Shown here piece by piece: positions 1 to 12,479 of a DNA stretch of 64,000 bases (position 1 is its first letter; the number at the start of each line of letters is the position of its first letter). The notes under the pieces were generated by a model. The model worked only from the letters and a program-made list of their open reading frames with translations, was not told the DNA's origin and did no database searches. The position numbers were made by a program, and so were the translations under genes. Origin of the DNA: Lutraria lutraria (taxonomy: Eukaryota > Mollusca > Bivalvia > Venerida > Mactridae); NCBI GenBank assembly GCA_964023205.1, contig OZ026839.1:15654386-15718385 (forward strand). The letters are read 5' to 3'.

Positions 1-428
1 TAAACAAAACAAACAGCCATTTTAAGTTCTGCATGCTCGTGGTACTGAAATGACCATATTTTGGACAAGAAATTTGCCAACAAGAATTCCATGGCAATTT
101 GTGAATGAGAAAGTTCTAAAGTGGGCATGTCTTTGAAATGGACTGCATGGTAGCCAATGTGCATAATGAATATTATTGTTCGCAAAAATATAAGTTATCA
201 ACTCATGTACATGTAGTGCTTCACGTTATTTAACCTAAAAACTATAACATGGAAAATAACTGTTAATTCCATTTTCAGCTCCAAATCCCAGAACTGTAAT
301 CGTGGACTTAGCAATTTACGTCTAGACGTCTCTAAAGGTTCTTTTAGAAGCTTGTAAAGACAACAAGCTGTAATCTGGTATATTTGACGGATCCGTGTTA
401 CGCTAGAAGCCGACAGAAATGATTCTGA

Positions 429-692
429 AGTCCCAAGGGTAGTTACAGGAGCTACAACAAGGCTTCCTGTCCAACCACTGCTTTAAGGAGAACACCGAGA
501 GACTTTCAAGAGACTTACCATCTCAATGTGCAACCCACCAAACATGATGTCAAATTTGTCTTTGCCATATTCCTTGGACTATTTCCACTGAATCTGTATT
601 ATGTTGCATCAATAACAGGAACTTGGCCAGGGTTTACAAGTAACTATAAGCCCGAAAGTCGGTATCATGTTATGACGCCGGCTTTAACGTAG
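429..692 (+). other. Open frame without a start codon, unassigned
   Basis: An 88-codon stop-to-stop frame between a TGA at 426-428 and a TAG at 690-692. It has no usable early ATG. Part of it is hydrophobic (FVFAIFLGLFPLNLYYVASI, roughly codons 44-63), like one membrane segment. I do not recognise the protein. It could be an exon or fossil of an upstream gene, or a chance frame in AT-rich DNA. No good acceptor/donor pair was established. Confidence 0.15.
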
Positions 693-3390
693 ACTGAATA
701 CTCATGACCCACAAGCTGGGGCACAGCCAGGCAATCACAGGGAAGTTTATGATTGCATCACAGCAATCGACCTCATATTCACTAACATCGAACCATACAT
801 TTGTAGAACCTTAGAAGCATATTACACAGATTACGGACTGGAAATCTGGTATCCTTCCAGACAATATTTTCATGGGAATTACTTGTTTAAGTGTTTTGAT
901 TTTGTTACTTTAACATAGCAAACCACATAAAATATTGCACAAGCCTATTTTAATCATGACAAATATTATCACAATATTAAACTAAATGTAGTACCATTGT
1001 CTAGTTTCAGTCAACCTACTTATAGTGAATGTACTTGTTTTTGTGCGCATGAAATTCCGAAGTTAAATGAAAACACGCGTATGAATTTTCATGCACGAAA
1101 AGTACCCCAAAAGTAATGTTTTTTTACAGTATCAAAATGAATATACTTCCGGACACATATTGCTCCTCCTTGTGGTGCTTTCGTCAAGTTCTTTTATCCT
1201 ATCTATACAACATGGCGTATGGTGGCAACATAATGTGCTTGGTCACGAATAAGGGGTAACAAGGAGGAGATACTTACATAAAATGCCTGACTTATCTTCA
1301 TACTACTAGCATGATGGGCAGATCAAGCGATCTTCTGTTTGTTATCAATTATTTCAGTACATGTAATACCTTCTCTAGCCGGTGAAATTCTTGTGTTAAT
1401 TGCATTTTCGGAAACGCTGAAGGAATATCACTTTTTGGAAGGCAAGGTTTCTTTGTCTGAAAATAGCAGGGTTGACGTTTTGTGTACGAGTACGGAAGTT
1501 TTGGAATCACTTTGGCCTTTTTGTCTATTATATTCGAATCTCGAATTCCGCCCTTGAGGTCAGGGTATGGGTACTGGAAAATGGAAATACTGGTTCTATG
1601 AAGTGAAGTAGTTGCTGAAGTTGAGGTAGGATTGTGATCTTTGTTGCCCATAGCTGCTGTTTTGAACAAACCTTTTCGAAGTATTGATGGACATACAACA
1701 CCATCTTCCTTATACTAGTACCTACTTACATCGGCATTTCCTACAGTTGTGCAGACAACTCAAGAACTCGTCACATGAAATACATGTTCATGGAGCATTT
1801 CAACTAAAAGTTTCTTTCTACTTTTTGCATAAGTAGACATTCCAAGGAAGATTGGGAAAAGAGTTTCACGGTCTTTGGAATGTCGGTAAAAGTGGTACCT
1901 ACTTTGTATATAGAAAAACAGTAACTGGGCGATTGCAAGATCAATTTTTTATGCTCTAAAGTGTAGCTGAGATTTGATATCAGCACCATGTTCAATCATG
2001 CAAACAATTTGGAGAAGAATTGATGGAATTGAATCTGCTACATAATTCTCATAAATGTTCTTTCAACTGATGTATTTTGTGCATATGTCGCCAGACTCCG
2101 TGGCTGTAATTAATTGTCTCTGAGTAGGCAAGGGTCTTTGACAATGCTTCGCACACGTCTTATGCTTCTCACACGTCTTCCTTGAACGCCATTGAAATGT
2201 CCTTCCCTTTCTTACGGGCTTCTAACTCAGATATATCTGTCATTATAATTATCATCTTTCAATATGGTTGAGTTGTGGTTACATGTGTTCCGAATTGCGC
2301 CGGTCGCTAATTGTAGAGACTTACTAATTCCACATGTCGGGGGAGACTACAGGTCCGCTGTTACTTAAATACTCATGTATATGAGCTAAAAAATATGAAA
2401 ATACAAGTGGATAAACTTCTTTTTCTCTGAATGTCCTCAACTTTTACATTGTAAAAAAATCATCCACACATGTGTTTACACCATGTACTACACAGTAGCC
2501 TAAACAAATATGGAAGAAAATTCACTGTGTGAAAGTTGAGGATTGTGTTTAGAATTGAAAATAAACATAGAAAACATTTAATAGTGAAAATTTAAAATAT
2601 GGAAACCCTCAATGATATAATGAAGTTATTGTTGGAATAGTTGTTTAAATTAATTTTGATATTACATGTATAATACATTATTTTGGTAAATGGAATTAGC
2701 ATACGTTCAGGTGATAATTATATTGTTAATTATCAGATGTTATTTTACTAGTGCAGAAATGTACATTTAATCATTAGCTATAGATAAAAAGTCATTTCAG
2801 TTATGTACTTTCAGTAATTATTGAACAATGCCATTTCTCTGGGATGCATAGCTAAATCGTCAGACGGCCATTTTGTCACAAATTTGATTCACCTTAATTG
2901 AGGCCTTTAAATTACTACATCAGACATGTTAATTACATGGAACGCATTCGTGTAAGAGATACAACTTGTTTGGACAATACAAACAGTTCTACACCCAGTG
3001 AGACCGTTGATCAAATGTCATGTAATTCCCTTACGATCTGTTCCGGTTTCATTATGTGACACTTTGAACGATACATTATATTGGTTTTGTTAGAGGAAAC
3101 TAAAGCAATCAACTTGTTACATGTGGTTATTTTTGTTCGTGCCGTCTGTTTTATTTATTTATGTATGTTTATTTTTTAAAACAAAATGACTAACTTGTTT
3201 TTTTAAGGAAACATTGAAGAATATCCGTGCCAATTTTGGTGCTTGTTTCACTAACAGAAATATTTCAAGATCTGTCCGAATATATACATTAAATAATAAA
3301 GTGAACTTTGTCATAGATGAACTAAACAATTCAGAAATGCGTTAGTACAAAATCGTAAGTTTATAGTTACTATGCTATGTAGTTAGATAA
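693..3390. other. 5' flank of the transporter gene, no gene seen
   Basis: AT-rich non-coding DNA. The only frames here are short and carry no recognisable domain. No RNA gene and no clear repeat structure was seen. Confidence 0.5.
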
Positions 3391-3394
3391 TGAC

Positions 3395-3403
3395 TATATA
3401 AAG
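3395..3403 (+). promoter_or_regulatory. Candidate TATA box of the SLC22 gene
   Basis: TATATAAAG lies 90 bp upstream of the ATG at 3493. A start site about 30 bp downstream would give a 5' leader of roughly 65 nt. The motif matches the animal TATA consensus, but the region is AT-rich, so chance cannot be excluded. Confidence 0.45.
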
Positions 3404-3492
3404 TCGTGGTAAGTAAATAAGATAACTTTTATTAATCTTTTTATACATAGTAAGATATTGTCAAAAAAATCGGCTCCTATTTCCTTGTGAAA

Positions 3493-3889
3493 ATGCAGTT
3501 TGATTTGTTGTATAAGGAATTAGGAGAGTATGGGACATTACAACGTTGGGTTGTTTGGGTAGCATCAAGTACAAGTGTCTGGGCAGGAGTTCTAATCCTA
3601 ACATCTTTCTTCGTGCTTGTAATACCAAATCACAGGTACGTAATCTTGATAAAAAAACTTGTTCACCTTTTCACAAATACTCAACACCTTGTTTTGTTAA
3701 TTACCAAAATTAGCATTATGACAGCATAAATTGCTTTAAGTATTTAATTCAGTTTCCTTTTATAAAGGCTTGGGTGAACGTCGCAATATTATATGATTAT
3801 TTCAGGTTAAAGATATTTCCAATCATGGATGTCTATTACTTCTGTTGTAAAACGATCAGTTCGATAGCTTTGGTCATTTCAGAGCTGCT

Positions 3890-3935
<46 letters not shown>

Positions 3936-6900
3936 AGATAAGAAACAGGGACACCGGGCATTTGTATCCCCACTCTTTTCGAATAGTTTTCCTGTTCTTT
4001 ATCGTGCCCGGTGTATCTTTTCGAATAGTTTTCCTGTTCTTTATCGTGCCCGGTGTATCTTTTCGAATAGTTTTCCTGTTCTTTATCGTGCCCGGTGTAT
4101 CTTTTCGAATAGTTTTCCTGTTCTATATCGTGCCCGGTGTAAAGCACCGATACATGTCTCGCCCAATTTCCTGTGATTTTCTAGACACAGTACTTGGCTT
4201 GGTAGTTAAAAGGTCGCCGTTTATTCGATTCTCGGCTCCGCTCTCTGAATTTCTCAGGGACACATTTTCAGTGTCCATTTACCAACTACCGAGGCAAGTA
4301 CTACGGGCGAAGCGTATATCGGTGCTTTACATCGGGCACGATAATGAATCAGGGAAAACTATTCAAAAAAAGAGTAGGGGTATTTATAAATGTCTGGTTC
4401 TCTTATCTCCGCTCTCTTTGGATCGGCTCTGAAATGACCATAGCTGTCGAATGTGCCGTTAAATAACTGATAAATAAAATCTGATAGATTTGCACAACGA
4501 CGTGAATTAGTGCACGATACTTCTGGTGGGTGAAATTTACGGCTCATCTGAAGTTTTTACAAGCTTTGTAACCCAACCGTGTCCTTTTGAAGAATTGACA
4601 ATTTGTAGCTAAGTGGGTAGTGGGAATGAACAAAAATTGTCATTTTTTAATAAATGATCTATGTAATTTACACATGATGAAAACATACAATTATAATTCT
4701 TCAGATGTGCCATTCCAGGACTGGACAACGATACATACGCTGTACAAAATGATTATCATCTTACTATAATTAACAAGACTATTCCTGTAGCAGGAGCTAA
4801 TGACGAGTTCCCATACGATCAATGTCATTACTACAAAGTGAATGAGTTTGGAAACTCTACTTTAGAAAAATGTTCAACATGGGTGTATGACCATTCCATA
4901 TTTAAGACGTCTCTTGCAGCCAATGTAAGATTTTACTTTAATTAATTACTCTAAAATAGTTTACTTAATGTATCGGTATTGGCTGACTGGTAAAATCAAG
5001 TTTCACCAAAATATAGATTTAAAAACTAAACCATAATCAAATACTCAAATGAATCCAGTATGTATAAAGTCCATTGAAAGTGATTTGAAACAAATATCAT
5101 ATTTGGTTGGTCTTCTTTAGAGCAATATCGCTCATAATTTACATTTTTTCAACGATAACTACTCTGTATTTGGGAATATACTTCAACAATTAGCCTTAAA
5201 ATTACTATAAATGACTAATGCGGTGATTTTTGTATTGTCCCTCGTTCGTTAGATATTTGACTTTAACCCTGAACTCCGCTGTCAATTAAGTAATGCATTA
5301 TAGATTAAAAATGAAAGCAAGTATCAAAATTCTGAGGCACGGTTCTCTATATAAACATTTCCACTACAAAATACAGCTTTTAAATCCATCAACAAATAAG
5401 GCGCTAATCTTTATACGAAAATGACACCTACTGTGTTTTTTACAATATAAGTGTCAGATCATTATCGTCTCATGAAATCAACGAATTTCGATTAACTGAT
5501 GCGTCCCATTAAATTTTGATCGCCAATCAAAAAACTAAATCGTTTACGGTTCAATAACTGAAACCACGCACAGGTTTGATGTCTAGTAAGAGATTTAATA
5601 ATGAATTATTGTCATTAACGAATTAAATGGTATCATATCGTACCATCACAACACGTTAGAGATTGTTAACGCTGATAAAGTCGATAAAGGGGTACAGTGT
5701 TTGTCGCAATATTTTGTGCGTTCGGTTAGATTTTTTGTTGCTTATTAATTGGTATGCAAGTTTAATATTTAATTTTTGTAAATAACTTAAAATATTTTTT
5801 TACGTATTAAGCCAATACTGAAATAAGATATGTCCCTGTCACTAAATACTTACGACATGAACATTGTAATATTATATTTTACATTTAGCTGGACATGGTA
5901 TGCGACAGGGCAATCATGAAGTCAAATGCACAAATGGTAAACTTTGCTGGAATATTTGTCGGTTCTTTTGTTACAGGAATCGTTTCAGACAAGTAAGTAA
6001 TTATTTGGTTAGTTTGAAAACATTTTGTAACTTGAAGTACACGAACCTTTGAAATATAAGAACCTTTAAAATGCACGAATCTTTAATATACAATGTACTA
6101 TTTAAAACCTTAAACATTAGAAATACTTGGTCCTTTGATATACTTGGACCTTTGAAATGCACGAACCGAAAAAGGATAACGTTTGTGATATGAAATAATG
6201 CCAATTGAACCAACCCTGTTAAATAATCATTCACCTAAAACAATATATAGGCACATGATGTATTAGTGTTTATACTTACAGAGTTGGTAGAAAAACAACA
6301 ATGTGTACATCTTTAAGTCTTATATTTTTGTGTTCTTTGGCGATGGCTTGGAGTCCTAACTATGTCGTCTTTATAGTACTGACTTTCCTGGTAGGATTTT
6401 TCAATGTTGGATACTGGATGCCGTCCTATGTTATAAGTAAGTACAGTGCAAGCTTTCTAAAGCAACACCCTAAGGAAGAAACAAAATGATGTTGTTGTTG
6501 AGAGGTTATTGCTCTAGAGAGGTTACATTGATAGTTAAATCGTACAGTGGGGAAAACATGTTGTTGTTGGAGAAGTTTCATTGTAATTTTAATTTCACCA
6601 AGTTTTGCTTTAAATATTATTTCGTAATGCACAGAAATATGTTTATAAGTGGAATGCCCCAGACATTTGGTAAGCTACATGTTTGTTGTTGTCAGTGTGA
6701 CATAGTGATTAATGATATGGATCTTCTGGATTGGTGTGGTAACAAGCATATAAATGGATGTATATTTTGTACCTATTATTTAAGAAATGGAATTCGTTGG
6801 GCCGTCACAGAGAAAGTTTGCTGGGTATTTAAGCTCGATAATGACATCATTCGGACATATTGGATTGGCTGCTTTGGCGTATGGTATTAGAGATTGGAGT

Positions 6901-9900
6901 ATATTGCTTATGGTATCTTCTCTTCTTGGCGTTGTATATTTTCCACTGTGGCTGTAAGTTAAAAGTTTGTGTAGACATTATACACAGATAGTAGTTAATT
7001 TTTAGGAGTTGTCCTGTCTCAGTTTTTATCTTACTGATATTTATCAACTTTGTTGCTTTTTGGTAATAGGCAAAAATCTTGAATAAATCTTAAAGGGTCG
7101 GGGTTACATTTTTCATTTTTTCTGCAACATAGTAGTTCCAAACATCATGTAAACAATTTGGATTTACTAAACATTGGTTATCCTTAGACTTATACACATT
7201 CTGGCATTTACATGTATTGTATTATCTGTCAATTTTCATACAGATGTCTTCATTAGATTTTAAGGTACTATTTTAGGGGTAGAGGAACAAAAATGGTCAT
7301 AACTCTCTTAACTGATGGTGAAAAATTTAAAAAAATCACCTGTAAATGTCTTAATGGATATACAAAAGAATGATAATATTCAAAAAACAAACATTAACAC
7401 TTCATATTATACTTCGAATACTAGTACCTTAGTCACGATTGGAAATTTTAACGTACTGATAATAAAAAGAATGAAATATTAGAATCGTTCACATAACTAC
7501 ATGTTATTATCAGTATTGTTTTTTTTAAATTTCTGTGGCCCGTTTCCATTGATCCAAGTGTCGAAATGGATTCTTATACTTGTTCTCAGTGAAATAAATG
7601 CGAGTATGTATCGAATGCGATCGGTTTTGTTTTATCTCATATAACAATAACATACGTAATGTACCATCTTTATTTTAATTAATTGTACTCTTCCAATGAA
7701 TTGTGATGGACAGAAAGTTTACTTCTTCTTAATAGAAAACGACTGTTTCCCGAGTCTGTTAGATGGTTACACGGTCGTGGAAAAAATAAGGACGCTAAGG
7801 AAGTACTGAAAATGTGGGGAAAATGGAACAAAGTGAATTTATCTAAGAATTTCTTTGAAAAAGTATTAACGAGTGATGGCGATGAGAATCAGACACAAGC
7901 AACTGGAAATGTTTGGAATTTGTTCTCAAGCAAAACACTCGCTGTACGAACTACACTCATTTTCCTCATCTGGTATGTAATTTAGTTTCAATCTGTCCCG
8001 GCCGCCCTAGCTAGATCAAGCGGTTTCGTTGAAAATGATTTGGTCTGACGAATGAGCTCCTTGTTTGCATTCCATATCATAGCTAGTGCACCATGAATTT
8101 CTCTGATACTGATCACGTACAATTATGTCCAATCCATAAAATATGGGGAATAGGGAGTTATTTTGTTTACCATATCAGTGTGCATATATACGAGTATGTG
8201 GTCGGCTCATATCTTTTCCCTCAGTAATTGGATAAAAAAAATATGTGGCGCAAGTGACCACGAAAGCCTTGTATACATTGCAGAGGTCAATGCATGGCGG
8301 TACTTTGAGTTTTCCGCATACTTAGTACTTACTAAGTGAGTGGAGACAGGGTGGTAAACCGTGCCCGGCTCATCACTTCGGCGAAAATGATAGGATTTCA
8401 AAGTACATGTACTAGTAATCGGCACAAATGATTACGATAATGAGCTGACATGTAGCAATTTAGAACCAGGTCGAAGATCTCTGCGGAAGGTGTTAATGTA
8501 ATGAGAATTTTTGGTCCTTTTGCCAAATACCATTTATCTTATTACACACATGTTGTGCCTTCAGGATACAGAGTCAAGGCTTTCGTGTCCGATGGACGTA
8601 TTTGAAGCAGGTTATTGAATACATGTAACAGATATACAATGTAGTAAAATACAAGGCACTGAGAAGTGTTTCTCAAATTTCATCAGACAATATTAGTTGT
8701 CATAGTTTCATGCCTTCTCCTGTTGCAGGTTTTTTGTATGCCTCGGATATTATGGTCTTGCTTTTAATGCTGGAGATTTGGGTACTGACCTGTATCTCAA
8801 CTTTATGCTACAGTCTATAGTCGAACTTCCAGCTTACCTGATATGTGTTCTATTGCTTGATCGTGTCGGAAGAAAACCAGTAATGGTGGGAAGTATGATG
8901 ATAGGAGGTGTAGCCCTGTTAGGGACCATATTTACATTGCTGTACTTACCAGGTGATACATCTGTTTGTTCCCATAGTGTACGCTAAAGTACTTGAGGTT
9001 CCGTTTTATATTAACGAAATAAGAAACACAACTGCCATGAAAGATAAAGTTAGTACAACCAGTATCCTATAACGTAGACAGGTTTTATATAGATATATCA
9101 TAATTAATTAACACAATGGAGTTGTCATAGCAGGCGTGCTTACACGTTGCAATGAATAGCATTATTTAGTGCCTTCAGTTGTTGATATTATCCGTTTAGT
9201 TCAGTAATAATTTTAATAACTTATTACGGATATCATACAGTAGATATAGGAGAACGTCTATTCAGTACAAAACTTGACTAATGTTTTATTCTAGATTCGG
9301 TTACTTTGTAATATTTTTTCCGACCATTTTCATTGCACATGGACGAAGAAAATAATACTAGTACAATGTATTATAAGAGTTGATAAATGGTCATAAGTTC
9401 ATAAAATCCCTTATGTGGCTGGGGATGTGGGATTGTTTCTGTCTTGCATTTCTTGTTCTGGTTCGCCCTTTTGTAAAGCCTCGAGCACCTGTACTCGTAT
9501 ATTCCAATAAAGGTGAATTTTTAGTTTTCTAATTTGACGTCCTGTTTCTTTACAAAATACAAGTTCGGAAGGACGAGAGCAATCCACTTATTCGAATACA
9601 TGTTATTACATTTCCTATATGCTTTTTATTTCCCCGATGATAAGTGTGAGGTAGCGCCCATAAAAGACGTTTAAAATTCCTGCACGTTTGCTACAGACCG
9701 TTCCAAGTCCAGCTTAGAGACTGTATTTGTCCTCTTGCTTATGTATTTTCCTATGTGTTTCGCTGGGTTTTTAGTTGGTGGGTTTTGCAGAAAGTTGGAT
9801 TTTTCTATGTTTTTTTTTTACTAGCAATCTATGTCTATATATTATCAGATCAACCCATGGTAACCACCATCCTCGCTTTGGTTGGGAAAATGGGTCTGGC

Positions 9901-10995
9901 TGCCGGTTTTGGAACAATTTACATTTTCTCCGCAGAACTGTTCCCAACAGTTGTACGAAATTCTGGAATGGGAGCTAGTTCAAGTATGGCTCGAGTAGGA
10001 GGCATGATAGCACCATATATTGCCGACTTGGTAATTCTTTTGTCGTATTCAGTTAAGCATAGACGTGTCAACACTGTACTTTTTCTATTTGTTACAAGTA
10101 CAAATGTAACCATCATTGTCGTTCGATTTATAGTTGCTATGGTTCGAGATCTTTGAGCATTCAACCTACTTACATCTTGAATGGAAGTTATTATATAGAT
10201 ATTAATTGTATAAATGTGTTTCTATTATCAGGACCGCCTTGTAGGAGGATCTCTTGGTAAAGCTCTACCTCAAGTTGTATTTGCAGCATTAACCATAGCG
10301 GGAGGAATAGCCGCTATATTCTTACCTGAAACATTGGACAAAGATTTACCTGAGACTTTAGAGGAGGCTGCTGCATTTGGAAAGTATGTAATTACTGTGG
10401 TTGTGTGTACACTTATTATTCTACGTTAAGTGATTGAAAATGGAAATATAGATCAAATCACCGTACAATATTTATCTCTTTAAGTTCGATGAAACCTAAT
10501 GCGTGCGCTATCAACATTTCCCAGTTAATGTATTACACTCTTAATTCTCTTTTCTGATGTATCTGCTCACTACAACACAGAACTATTAATATTACAAAAA
10601 TAGAATTGACCAATTATCAGTTTTAATATAGTTACCTCGGATACTTCAAATATCAGGTACACCAAAAAGTCACTTGACGTTGAATGAATGTGTAACGGCC
10701 TTCTCGCGTATGAATGAGATTACATTCTTGGCTGTAATGGCTCGATGATATATGTTACTGTCTAACCTGTGAATTTAAGTATGGGCGGTTTAATAACTAA
10801 AAATAATTTCGAATAGCCTAATTGTTATCACGGCTGTTTTACAATGTTTATTTTCACAGATAATATAATTATTAAGCTAATATTGGTACTTCCTTTGGTG
10901 TCTCTTCCAGGACAATAAAAGACAGGAAGTCTAAAGAGAAAGAAGTATATATAAATACAGCAATGACTGGTGAATCAGACGTGACCAAGATGTGA
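3493..10995 (+). CDS. SLC22-family organic cation/anion transporter (MFS), 10 exons, complete
   Basis: Coding exons: 3493-3635, 4705-4924, 5889-5992, 6282-6436, 6785-6953, 7736-7972, 8729-8952, 9849-10030, 10232-10383, 10911-10995. Every intron is GT/AG and the phases join without a stop, giving 556 aa, the usual SLC22 size. The ATG at 3493 is used; the GTG at 3487 is not a eukaryotic start. TM1 is about residues 20-45. It is followed by the large cysteine-containing extracellular loop (about 46-120, with a CSTWVYD motif) that marks SLC22. The MFS loop signature SDKVGRK is at 154-160, EFVGPSQRKFAG after residue 209, PESVRWL at 269-275 (family PESPRW) and the second-half signature DRVGRK at 387-392. 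The short cytoplasmic tail ends in VTKM. The family moves organic cations, zwitterions or anions across the plasma membrane. The substrate cannot be read from this sequence, and OCT, OCTN and OAT subclasses are all possible. Confidence 0.93.
3850..4460. repeat. Foldback (inverted-repeat) element in SLC22 intron 1, with an internal 42-bp tandem repeat
   Basis: The left arm (about 3857-4150) and right arm (about 4305-4455) are inverted copies. Both contain a GGTCATTTCAGAGC-type outer block, a purine-rich block (a (GA)n tract at about 3890-3926 on the left), a 'cgaatagttttcctg' block and a 'cgtgcccggtgtaaagcaccgata' block, or their complements. In the left arm the block 'cttttcgaatagttttcctg' plus 22 further bases is present four times in tandem (about 3976-4140), but only once in the right arm. 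A single-arm relative lies at 28372-28500. No transposase is present, so this looks like a non-autonomous DNA transposon. The exact ends and any target duplication are not certain. Confidence 0.7.
4975..5770 (+). repeat. Dispersed repeat in SLC22 intron 2 (second copy in TRAF7 intron 1)
   Basis: Long diverged similarity to 46785-47470 in the same orientation. Shared blocks include 'aaactaaaccataat', 'gtgatttgaaacaaat', 'ctcatgaaatcaacgaattt', 'caggtttgatgtctagtaag' and 'cgataaaggggt'. It has no open frame. It is probably an old non-coding transposable element; the class was not determined. Confidence 0.65.
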
Positions 10996-11515
10996 TATCA
11001 CGTGATACTTGTATTATTGTATAAATGTGATTTATTTAAACGTTGTATAGAAGGACGTGTACTGGTTTTGTTTATTTATATTCATACATTTAGTAGTGTA
11101 CTTGTCATTCTCGTTACAATATGAAACATTTTCAGTATTATCTAGAAGATTATTAAAGCCTCGCAGTCCTACGTCAGTCATGGTATCAATAGTTTTTTTT
11201 ATATGTGACATATTTATTCAGATTTTTGTATTCTAAGAATTCATGTTTCTGTTATGTTGACGATGTAAAATATACTAGTAGTCAGCATGATAATATGAAT
11301 ATGTATTAAAAATCAAAATATATATTTACTTAATTATTTCATTGTTTGAGTTAGTAAAAGTGGCTGGGAATCTAGCTTCCTTTGTTTACATGGACTCTAT
11401 GTTGGCAATCACTAGTCAGGTTTTATTTAGAAGTCATAATTCATAATTCAAATATGACCAAAATGTGATTTAACGTGATATTTTTGTATAATATGTAATT
11501 TATTCATAAATACAT
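10978..11515 (+). repeat. Partial duplication of the SLC22 terminal exon end and 3' UTR
   Basis: The last codons and proximal 3' UTR (about 10980-11040, 'gaccaagatgtgat' followed by 'acgtgat') recur in diverged form at about 11453-11515 ('gaccaaaatgtgat', 'acgtgat'). The second copy lies downstream of the likely poly(A) signal and is probably a relic of a local duplication. Confidence 0.5.
11152..11157 (+). terminator. Candidate poly(A) signal (ATTAAA) of the SLC22 gene
   Basis: ATTAAA lies 157 bp after the TGA at 10993-10995, on the coding strand. It is the common variant of the polyadenylation hexamer; no stronger hexamer was noticed between the stop and this site. Confidence 0.45.
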
Positions 11516-12475
11516 GCATGAATGTGTAGTGATTGTGTTTAGTAAAGTCAATAGGATATTTAAACAATACGACAAAAACTATTTTTAGGCATTGGATGAT
11601 TTGAGGCTATGGACTATTGCATGATCATTTGGTACGAAAATAGTTGCTAAGGTCAATCTATTTCTCAGAACCGGCCAATTGTTTTCTACTTTTAGATTGC
11701 ATAAATATTTCATTTCACACCATAATGATTTTCAACTGCACAAAGTTGCTATGAAATGATGATCATGTTGAGACACATGTACATTTGTATGTTGAAATAC
11801 ATTTCTTTTTTTTTTTGGAATCTTCCAGCTGTATGGACCTTAGTTTTAAATATTTCTGTGTTCCTTTTAGCTCATTTTTGGAAGGCTATTTATCGCATTC
11901 TTAAATCGCCGTTTTTTTTGTCTGCATGGGCCCAAGAACATCAAACGCATACACATAATAATAATATAGACCGATCACGCTCAAGTAAATCAGACCAAAA
12001 ATATCTAAAATATTGTATACCAAAGATAATCGAAACAAAAAATCTCCCAAACTTTAATAACTATAATCAATATTTAGTGGAAAAAAATATTGTTTTGGCG
12101 TTTTAAAACATTTTTGGCTTTGTTCGCTCTGTATTTTTTCAATGCTGACTAATGTAATGTTCTGACCAAAATGTAGATATAAGTAAGTATCCAATCGAGA
12201 TCATTTTTAGATTGACGTCACCAGATCAATTTTTCCCTAAGGAAATAATTCTTTGCGTGGGTAGTAACAATTAAATATTCTTATAAAATACATGTCTATA
12301 AGATGTAGAATAATGTACATACTATTGTGTAAGCGTAACGGTATGATTGTGTTCAAGACAATATAAACTTATTTTTCTGTGTTTAAATCCTGTAAGTTCA
12401 GGGGTATAAACTTAAAAGGAACAATAGAGATCCGTGCGTATTTTAAATTTAAGAGTAATCACTTAAAACAAATTC
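11516..12475. other. Intergenic, no feature seen
   Basis: AT-rich intergenic DNA with short frames only. No recognisable gene, RNA or structured repeat. Confidence 0.5.
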
Positions 12476-12479
12476 ATTT

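Noticed and set aside
3836..4432. Frames of 103 and 156 codons with FRIVFLFFIVPGVS repeats
   Set aside because: Translation of the 42-bp tandem repeat within the foldback element in SLC22 intron 1.
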